Below, in pieces: positions 55,764 to 64,000 of a stretch of 64,000 bases of DNA (its first letter is position 1; each line of letters starts with the position of its first letter). The stretch covers positions 88,512,257 through 88,576,256 of the forward strand of contig CM053033.1 of the NCBI GenBank assembly GCA_028564925.1. Direction: 5' to 3'. A program made the translations under genes and the position numbers. Under the pieces are notes generated by a model that saw only the letters and a program-made list of their open reading frames with translations, made no database searches and had not been told where the DNA came from. Source of the stretch: Lithobates sylvaticus. Its lineage: Eukaryota > Chordata > Amphibia > Anura > Ranidae.

Positions 55764-57364
55764 CTAATTTTTCAAAAGTGTGGGTGTTTTTTTTTTACTT
55801 TACATTTTACACCTTAGGTGAATGGGTAGGGGTACATCGTACCCCATACTCATTCACATAGGGTGGGGGGCCGGTATCTGGGGGCCCCCTTATTAAAGGG
55901 GGTTCCCAGATTCCGATAAGCCCCCGCCCGCAGACCCCGACAACCAACGGCCAGGGTTGTCGGGAAGAGGCCCTTGTCCTCATCAACATGGGGACAAGGT
56001 GCTTTGGGGTGGGGGGGCCGCACGGCCCCCCTTTCCCCAGGGCACCCCCCATGTTGAGGGCACGCGGCCTGGTACGGCTCAGGGGGGGGGGGGCGCTCGT
56101 TCGTCCCCACCCCTTTCCTGGCCTGCCAGGCTGCGTGCTCGGATGAGGGTCTGACATGGATTTGGGGGGAACCCTCACGCCGTTTTTTCGGCGTGGGGAT
56201 TCCCTTTAAATCCATGCCAGGTCACGGAGCTAGCGCGGCGGCATTTACTGCCTACGCTAGCTACGTAACCTGAAGTTACGTTCGAAATGAACGGACTGCT
56301 CCGTGTGTGGGCAAGTCCGTTCATTTTCAAAAGTCCCGCGGACTTTTGGCCGGCGGATTATCCGCTGGACAAGTCCGTGCGTGTGTGGGCAAGTCCACAC
56401 CCTCGGAAAGTCCAGCGGACCTAGCCGGAAAGTCCAGCGGATTGTCCGCTGGACTTAGGTCCGCCGGCAAAAGTCCGTACGTGTGTACGAGGCATAACAC
56501 TACTGTCCACCCCAGTCTGACAATGCTGTTGTCCAAAGGTGTCTGTTGCTCCTTCATCCAGAGCGTAGGCACCCGAATACTAGATGTATGCTACTGGCCA
56601 GACCACCAGGTGAAAACAGAGGGGGGGGGGGGGGGGGGAGTGTAAAGAAAAAAAAAAAAAAAATTAATGCAGCCACATCTAATGATAGGTAAGCTGCAAT
56701 ATATTACATTTTTGGGGAGAATAAGGACACTGCTTGGTGTCACTTTAAGAAAACGACTTAAAGAAAACTTTATCACACACCGGGGAGAACTGTTCTGCTT
56801 GCCAAAACAATTGTAATTCTGTTTACTCAGTTACTAGACAGCAAAACCATCTCAGGATTAGTAGTTTGCCCTCTGCTTTCATGCAGCGCTTGGCCTTCAT
56901 TCATTACTAATCACCCTCTTGTCTAATCCACTTCGACTTACTGTATTTCTGCCTGTGATGCAGCAGTAGTGAGGGATCACCATCTCATCTCAGGCCAGCT
57001 GCATCCAGGTCTCCTTACACCAACACTAAGTGATAAAGTTATATATCCTAAGCCACATCCACTCATTGAAGTTCTATCAGAATACAGATCTCTTCTGCTC
57101 CATCCATCAGTCTATGTACCTCCAGAGTACTAACTTCCCCTCTGCAAATGTTATCTGCATGGCTAGGTAACAAACGCATTGCCCAGTGCAGCCTGAATGT
57201 ATTCAAAACTACATATCTGTTACTTATATGCATATGTAAAAAAAGGTAATGCATTAGACAATGGCGGGAAAACATTGATAGGACAGGTTTATTACATAAC
57301 TGCATGTTAACTCCCCTTACACATGTGCGCTGCAGCAAAGTCTGATTGGCTACTAGCACAGGCC

Positions 57365-57832
57365 NNNNNNNNNNNNNNNNNNNNNNNNNNNNNNNNNNNN
57401 NNNNNNNNNNNNNNNNNNNNNNNNNNNNNNNNNNNNNNNNNNNNNNNNNNNNNNNNNNNNNNNNNNNNNNNNNNNNNNNNNNNNNNNNNNNNNNNNNNNN
57501 NNNNNNNNNNNNNNNNNNNNNNNNNNNNNNNNNNNNNNNNNNNNNNNNNNNNNNNNNNNNNNNNNNNNNNNNNNNNNNNNNNNNNNNNNNNNNNNNNNNN
57601 NNNNNNNNNNNNNNNNNNNNNNNNNNNNNNNNNNNNNNNNNNNNNNNNNNNNNNNNNNNNNNNNNNNNNNNNNNNNNNNNNNNNNNNNNNNNNNNNNNNN
57701 NNNNNNNNNNNNNNNNNNNNNNNNNNNNNNNNNNNNNNNNNNNNNNNNNNNNNNNNNNNNNNNNNNNNNNNNNNNNNNNNNNNNNNNNNNNNNNNNNNNN
57801 NNNNNNNNNNNNNNNNNNNNNNNNNNNNNNNN
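57365..57832. other. Assembly gap
   Basis: 468 N bases. ORFs drawn through it are meaningless. It separates two near-identical segments. Confidence 1.
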
Positions 57833-58226
57833 AAAATCCCTATAATCTACAGACATAACCCACGATTCCTAACAAACTCTAACCAAACCTAAAATTAAAA
57901 TCATTGTGGGTAAAAGAAAGAAAAAATCAAGAAGAAATCAGTATACATACCTTTTCTGAAGCCGATTCGATCTGGCCTCCAGTAGTGGAAGCTCTGCAGA
58001 GGATACAGCTGACGATGGCTGTGAAATTAATGGGGATTGGCGTCACCCATAGACTTACTATGGGGCTTCTGTTGTCCTCTGCACCCGCCTCCACAGCAAA
58101 TCCAGCTGATCGGCTTCAAAAAGGTATGTATACTGATTTCTTCTTTACAGGGCTAGATGGGTTACTATTAGAGTGTGGATGTCTATAGATGCAGGGATTT
58201 TTGTGTTAGGGTGGACTTCTACTTTA
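57833..58226. mobile_element. MITE, copy B (unsplit)
   Basis: Left end lost in the gap; right end gggtggacttctactttaaa. It is an inverted repeat: atcagtatacataccttttc / aaaggtatgtatactgat and gaagccgat / atcggcttc. The same element in copy A (43525-43671) is interrupted by a LINE. Confidence 0.78.
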
Positions 58227-59516
58227 AAGTTAGTTATGTTATGTTGTACGTAGATGAAGACAGCCATCACTGATCTTAGTTGATATAGAAACGCCTTCAT
58301 GTTAGTAGTGTCTTGCAGTGATTGTGCGCACTGCTAAGCTGGTTACACACAGCTCTAATTTCAGCCAATTCATGCTGAACTGGCTTAAATTCCAGCTACA
58401 GGTGGCCCCAGCAGCAGCACCCAGCTACACAAGCTTTAAATGAAAAATTGCCGTCAGAACAGTCAATGCATCCTACCAGTTGGTATTCAAGCAGCCATAG
58501 GGGTCACAACTGACTAAATTCAATAGCTGGGAGCAGGGATTCCTTCATAAACTATATGAAAGGCAATTTTTGGATAGAGTGGAGAAGGATTAGGACTCCT
58601 ATCAGGTTTCTTTCTTGCGGTCTCTCTGTGCCCCTGTTAGGGAAATTCACCCTCTCTACTAGTCCTGTTTACCATTATCCTCGAAAGTAATAGTCATAAT
58701 AGTGGAAATATCTTACAATGGGGACAATAGTTATGGTGACCCTGGTGACAACCAGAAATTCCCTCACTTATATTCTCTCACTTCCTGTTTTGTCTGTGGG
58801 ACAGGAAGTGAAGGGAAAAGTCCCCAATGGGATACAAAAATGGCAAAAGTAAACCTTATTGGGGTTATAACCACCCCCTTTACTCTATCCAAAATGAAAA
58901 AAAAGGAAAGATTTGCCTTTAGTTGTAAGCCAACCGTAGATTATGTGAATTTCTTTCCTGCAACCATGGGTTGCAGGAAAGAAAAATTGCTCGTTTTGAA
59001 TCGATTCGATTTGAATCTCTTTGCAGAGCTATTGTGTTCACACACAGAGATTATTGCTAGTGGCTATAGTCAGTGTCCCCCCCCAAAATAATAAAAACAC
59101 ATGCAAAAATCCAACATGTGGGTTGTAACCAAGTCAATTAATGGATTGCCTTGGGTACAATCAGCCTGTCCATAGATGTTGATATCTGGGCTGGTCCCTG
59201 CTGAACCTGCCAAGATTTAAACCATATATGGCCCGGCTTTACTTTAATACTGTTTAGCATGGATAGAGGAACTTAACAAATTTCTCTCATTCAGCCTGCA
59301 AGCTCAACAAGAGAAATCTCTGTATAGCTAGCCTTACTTTCTCTCAGTGCAAGGTTATCAGTCTGATAAGACAGCTTGAAATAAATACATTGTCTAGGTG
59401 GTTTATCATGCAGCAGATTTTCCTTGGAAAACATTTTTTTTCCCCAAAAAGGGAAACGGCAACAACTGAAATTGAAATGAAATGAAAATATAGGTTCCCT
59501 TTAAGGAACTCCGTAC

Positions 59517-59612
59517 CTTTCTCGCTTCATCCAGATCCTGCTGTAGCTGCTGAATTTCCTGTTTCTGCTCCTGCAGTTGCTCCAGGAGACGGCCATGTGC
59601 CCGGTTGGCCTC
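59517..59612 (-). CDS. GRIPAP1: GRIPAP1 exon (EANRAHGRLLEQLQEQKQEI), copy B
   Basis: The same 96-bp exon as 52894-52989, with the same acceptor (tttcaacag) and donor (aaag/gtacgg) and, by eye, no coding difference. The intron next to it has an extra tag in gaacatagttagagaatg. If both copies were real the protein would carry a tandem 32-residue repeat in its coiled coil; phase 0 would allow that. An unmerged haplotype is more likely. Confidence 0.85.
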
Positions 59613-60357
59613 CTGTTGAAAGGGAACATAGTTAGAGAATGTTTACCATACACAGTCATATATAGATTAAATGCAATTATGTGTTCTTAACTAAAAAAAG
59701 GATCTTGTATTGCACTAAAGCAGGCCATAGATGATGTGATTTTCTTTCCTGTAACTACGAGTTGTAGGAAAGAAAAATCGCTTGATTTCCCCATCAACAG
59801 TCAGTGTTAACAGGGCAACAATACAATCAACCTGCACATAAATGGATCGAATCTTTGCTGGATCCTGATGAACCGGCTGAGATTTGATCCATCTATGGCC
59901 GGCTTAAGCCTCCTCCAAATCCCTTTTTTTTTTTTCGCTGTTGTGATCCGACTCCCAGTTAGAGGGCGTTTGCTCTCCATGGTTCCACTGTATGTAGGAA
60001 CATAGCCACCCTCTCTCCATCTTACTCCCTAGATACACTAGGCACTAATAATGCACTTATAATGTGTACTGCTTAACTGTCTATTCCAAACAGTACAGGT
60101 GGCCCCAGCATTCCAAACAGTACTGAGGGGTAAAAGGAGAGGTTCAGGAGCTTGCGGATTGGTTTTAAAGGAGGCAGAAAACACAGTATGAAATAATTAA
60201 AAAAAAAAATAGATTACAGGGCCATTAAAGAGGTATGAAATCTAACAGCAAACATTATATTTCAGCTTACCAATTCTTAGAGGTGATAGCTGCTTTCGTT
60301 TTCTTAAGATTAATTCCTATTTATTTTCACCTGGTGATCCTGCCAGTAAGGTCGGTG

Positions 60358-60724
60358 CACTGCCAATACAGCCAACTCGCCAAAATCTCCAACCAAGTCC
60401 CTTCTGGTGACTCCAGCAGCAGTAATTGCAGATTTCAACGACTTGCCTGTTTTCACAGAACACCGGCAGTGCATACACATACAGAACACCGGCAGCGCAT
60501 ACATGTTATCGCTAGTAACAAATAACATGGCCGCCTCCAAGGTGGCAACATTTTTTTACTCCTTAGCTGGTGTTGTCAAAACAGCCAATTTGTGTTGTAC
60601 TGTAGTGTATACGCTGCTGATGTTCTGTGAAAACAGGCAATTCTTTGAAAGTTGCTGCTGGAGAGTCACCAGTATTTACGCGGTTGGAGAATTTGGCGAG
60701 TTGGCTGTTTTGGCAGAACACCGG
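60358..60724. mobile_element. Palindromic MITE, copy B
   Basis: Same element as 53698-54051. It has a short internal tandem duplication (acagaacaccggcagtgcat, then acagaacaccggcagcgcat) not present in copy A. Confidence 0.75.
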
Positions 60725-61912
60725 CCATAGATGGTTTGAACCGTGTGTGGGCAGGCTGAATGTACCAAGCTGATTGATTAATCCACCTGAATACAACCAG
60801 ACTTCCAGATTCATGTGCGATTATCGCTAGCAGCTGCTATAGCCGCAAGCAATATTCACAGATTTCCCTGGTCAGGAGCAGACAATTCCTCAGCAGGAGG
60901 GATTCATCTGTCAGCACTATCTGTGTCGATGGGGGAATTGTGTGAATTTCTTTCCTGAGACCACGGAATATTCTGCTTCAACTGAATAAGCAGTTCTGCA
61001 GATATAGCAGTTAGAGGGTCGAGACACTATCAGAGGTGCTTACAATAGTCAGGTTTTATTTATGAAAAACTTTTATGCTGAAAGGAACAAAACAGTTGCT
61101 ATAACTGCTTATAAAGTGTAAGTTGGAGTTTTGTTTAGTTTATAGAAGTCTGCAGTGCATCTAACACTACTGTCCACCCCAGTCTGACAATGCTGTTGTC
61201 CAAAGGTGTCTGTTGCTCCTTCATCCAGAGCGTAGGCACCCAAATACTAGATGTGGGTTACTGGCCAGACCACCAGGTGAAAACAGAGGGGGGGGGGGAG
61301 TGTAAAGAAAAAAAAAATTAATGCAGCCACATCTAAATGATAGGTAAGCTGCAATATATTACATTTTTGGGGAGAATAAGGACACTGCTTGGTGTCACTT
61401 TAAGAAAACGACTTAAAGAAAACTTTATCACACACCGGGGAGAACTGTTCTGCTTGCCAAAACAATTGTAATTCTGTTTACTAGACAGCAAAACCATCTC
61501 AGGATTAGTAGTTTGCCCTCTGCTTTCATGCAGCGCTTGGCCTTCATTCATTACTAATCACCCTCTTGTCTAATCCACTTCGACTTACTGTATTTCTGCC
61601 TGTGATGCAGCAGCAGTGAGGGATCACCATCTCATCTCAGGCCAGCTGCCTCCAGGTCTCCTTACACCAACACTAAGTGATAAAGTTATATATCCTAAGC
61701 CACATCCACTCATTGAAGTTCTATCAGAATACAGATCTCTTCTGCTCCATCCATCAGTCTATGTACCTCCAGAGTACCAACTTCCCCTCTGCAAATGTTA
61801 TCTGCATGGTTAGGTAACAAACGCATTGCCCAGTGCAGCCTGAATGTATTCAAAACTACATATCTGTTACTTATATGCATATGTAAAAAAAAAAAAATGT
61901 AATGCATTAGAC

Positions 61913-62063
61913 CAGGGATCCTCAAACTACGGCCCTCCAGCTGTTGTGGAACTACACATCCCATGAGGCATTGTAAAAAACTCTGACATTCACAGACATG
62001 ACTAAGCATGATGGGAATTTGTAGTTCCTAAACAACTGGAGGGCCGTAGTTTGAAGACCCCTG
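61913..62063. mobile_element. Short hAT-type element with intact target duplication
   Basis: 151 bp from cagggatcctcaaactacgg to ccgtagtttgaagacccctg. The inverted ends match over about 30 bases. It is flanked on both sides by cattagac (61905-61912 and 62064-62071), the 8-bp duplication expected of hAT elements. Copy A has one uninterrupted cattagac at this place. Confidence 0.92.
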
Positions 62064-62180
62064 CATTAGACAATGGCAGGAAAACATTGATAGGACAGGT
62101 TTATTACATAACTGCATGTTAACTCCCCTTACACATGTGCGCTGCAGCAAAGTCTGATTGGCTGCTAGCACAGGCCATTG

Positions 62181-62794
62181 TTCTCCCAGTCTGAGGGCAG
62201 CTGTGCAGGGAATCAAAAGGGGCTGATTGGGACAGGAAATTATGGGAAATCTCCCAAAGACACACAAAAAACACTTATTTTTTTTCAACAGGACGGGGAA
62301 GGGTTAGAACTTCTGACAATGTATTGCAGTCTGTGCTTTTCAGTCCCTGTGAGAACCTCCCCCCTAATTTGTTGTCATTTGTGTCACAGGGAAGAGGAGT
62401 GAAATAAAATATATCCCCCGATTGGGGGGGAGAAATTCAAATCCCCCCCCCCCCCCCCCCCCAAAATAAAAAATGGATGGAGTTGGGCTTTAACAGCATG
62501 GCAAGAGATAGTCTTCTCACTTCATAGTGCAGTTTTGTACATTTATTACAAAAGATCTTTACAAGCAACAATTACTTGGCTCACATTTTGTTACTCTGCC
62601 CATAAAATAACAAACTGATTATTCAATCTACCAATCATTTCCATATTATAACCTAATCTAGCAAATACCAATTGTTATTTACCAATATTCAGTCACATTT
62701 CATACGATTTTTGGGGTTGGAAATGTACAAATATTTTGGCAAACGATCAAGCATGAGATGGATTGTCCCCGCATTATTTGTATCAATTTCAACT
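62181..62794. other. No gene recognised
   Basis: The presumed GRIPAP1 intron, continuing upstream of copy B. Includes a fragment of the repeat with ctgtgagaacctccccc and a C run at 62443-62462. Confidence 0.4.
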
Positions 62795-64000
62795 TATCGG
62801 AATCTGGGAGCCCCCTTTAATAAGGGGCCCCCCAGATACCGGCCCCCCACCCTATGTGAATGAGTATGGGGTACGATGTACCCCTACCCATTCACCTAAG
62901 TGTAAAATGTAAAGTAAAAAAAAAACACCCACACTTTTGAAAAATAGTTTATTGCACTGCTCCGGGGGTCTTCTTCCGTCTTGGGGTGTCTTCTCGCCGG
63001 ACTCCCCCGCCATTTACCAAGCTCTTTTACCGAGCGAGGGAGTCCGGCTACCTTCTTCGTCGTCGCCGCCGTCTGGGGGTCTCGATCCCCCTTCGGGGGT
63101 CTTCTTCCGTCTTGGGGGTCTTCTCGCCGGACTCCTCCCCTCTCTTCTGCTCTTTTACCTAGCTCTTTCACGAGGGGAGGAGTCCGGCTACCTTCTTCGT
63201 CGTCGCCGCCGTCGTCTGGGGGTCTCGATCCGCCTTCGGGGGTCTTCCCGGGGGTCTCTTCTGTTCTTGCGGCGGTCGTCGTCTTCCGCGCCGCCGCCGG
63301 CGCCTTGTCCTTCTCTTGTCCTTCTTGTTCTTCTTCTTCTTCCGATTTTGACCCGTCGCTGTCTCTGCCCGGAATGCCTGTGCCGATCTGCGCTCGGACT
63401 TATATAGGGACATGGGGGACAGGGTCACATGTTCATGACACATGGTGACCCCGCCCCCTTGTGTTGTCACAGTCCCGGAGGATGCTGGGACTGTGACATC
63501 GCAAGGGGGCGGGGTCACCATGTGACATGAACATGTGACCCTGTCCCCCATGTCCCTATATAAGTCCGAGCGCAGATCGGCACAGGCATTCCGGGCAGAG
63601 ACAGCGCGGGGTCAACATCGGAAGAAGAAGAAGAACAAGAAGGACAAGAAGAAGGACAAGGCGCCCGCGGCGCGGAAGACGACGACCGCCGCAAGAACAG
63701 AAGAGACCCCCGGAAGACCCCCGAAGGCGGATCGAGACCCCCAGACGACGGCGGCGACGACGAAGAAGGTAGCCGGACTCCTCCCCTCGTGAAAGAGCTA
63801 GGTAAAAGAGCAGAAGAGAGGGGAGGAGTCCGGCGAGAAGACCCCCAAGACGGAAGAAGACCCCCGAAGGCGGATCGAGACCCCCAGACGGCGGCGACGA
63901 CGAAGAAGGTAGCCGGACTCCCCTCGCTCGGTAAAAGAGCTTGGTAAATGGCGGGGGAGTCCGGCGAGAAGACCCCCAAAGACGGAAGAAGACCCCCGGA
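62795..64000. mobile_element. Second copy of the palindrome core, partial
   Basis: Begins abruptly at ttatcggaatctgggagccc and continues like the arms of 54306-56280. Its centre is near 63482, with TATA boxes on both sides (about 63401 and 63559). No Harbinger terminal repeat is present at its left end, and the right arm runs off the window. The central loop is in the opposite orientation to that of the 54052-56494 copy. Confidence 0.85.

Larger units (their letters stand above)
54306..56280. repeat. Long inverted repeat (palindrome core)
   Basis: The left arm 54306-55349 and right arm 55364-56280 are near-perfect inverted copies, from acttcaggttacgtagctag to ctagctacgtaacctgaagt. The left arm has about 125 extra bases, a local duplication of the cggactcctcccctc/gggggtcttcttccgtcttg block. 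Many long GC-rich ORFs on both strands arise from this low-complexity sequence. Confidence 0.92.
54052..56494 (-). mobile_element. Non-autonomous Harbinger relative with a giant palindrome (foldback)
   Basis: Its ends are those of the 5247-14524 element in reverse orientation: gccgcgtacacacgaaggga at the left and cgtacgtgtgtacgaggca at the right, with the same subterminal palindromes (54081-54118, 54196-54225). TAA follows at 56495-56497; the left TAA and first base are missing. The core is an inverted repeat with arms of about 0.9-1.05 kb meeting at 55350-55364. It has no transposase and would depend on the autonomous element's proteins; that is inferred from shared ends. Confidence 0.85.
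51967..57364. repeat. Duplicated segment, copy A (left of the gap)
   Basis: Closely matches 58470-62180 in the same orientation, with about 1-2 percent base differences by eye. The shared parts are about 52016-54051 (B: 58626-60724) and 56498-57364 (B: 61165-62176). It ends exactly at the N gap. It contains GRIPAP1 exon 52894-52989 and the palindromic Harbinger relative. Confidence 0.9.
58227..62180. repeat. Duplicated segment, copy B (right of the gap)
   Basis: Counterpart of 51967-57364. It lacks the LINE and the palindromic Harbinger relative, keeps about 438 bp (60725-61161) missing from A, and has a 151-bp hAT insertion (61913-62063). Confidence 0.9.

Noticed and set aside
57323-57892. 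ORFs across the N gap
   Set aside because: Almost wholly unknown bases.
59517-59612. Real tandem duplication of a GRIPAP1 exon
   Set aside because: The pattern around the gap and near-identity of introns fit unmerged haplotypes better; kept only as an alternative.

Overview
The window is vertebrate nuclear DNA: introns with GT/AG boundaries, L1-type LINEs, Tc1, hAT and Harbinger DNA transposons, DIRS-like fossils and many small inverted-repeat elements. The repeat families look like those of frogs, probably a ranoid frog. That assignment is inferred from remembered repeat styles and was not checked by search.

The host gene is on the minus strand. Seven coiled-coil exons lie between 29934 and 59612. 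Their joined order (52894-52989, 43155-43367, 31983-32096, 31795-31872, 30846-30941, 30603-30659, 29934-30033) is in phase and matches the C-terminal half of GRIPAP1 (GRASP-1, a recycling-endosome Rab4 effector). Neither end of the gene is in the window. Its introns hold most of the transposons.

Region by region: 1-5246 is old repeats, including a broken DIRS-like fossil and two small elements. 5247-14524 is a 9.3-kb PIF/Harbinger transposon flanked by TAA. It carries three spliced genes: a DDE transposase, a Myb/SANT-like protein and a MADF-domain protein. 16743-24331 is a full-length L1-type LINE with both ORFs open. 24332-29400 holds small elements and a decayed Tc1 copy. 29934-32096 holds five GRIPAP1 exons. 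33477-35967 is a second Tc1 copy with another element nested inside. 38010-41852 is a second broken DIRS-like fossil. 43155-43367 is a GRIPAP1 exon, followed by an 8-kb minus-strand LINE.

From 52000 to the window end, one genomic segment appears twice around a 468-base N gap (copy A to 57364, copy B from 57833). Each copy holds the same 32-codon GRIPAP1 exon. The copies differ by whole transposon insertions (LINE and Harbinger foldback element in A; a 151-bp hAT element in B). This looks more like two haplotypes left unmerged in the assembly than a real tandem duplication, and it gives empty-site evidence for several insertions.

The most notable systems are the three-gene Harbinger, in which every gene carries its own intronic minisatellite, and its non-autonomous relative at 54052-56494. 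The relative is a large palindrome whose two arms each have a TATA box near the centre and a poly(A) signal further out.
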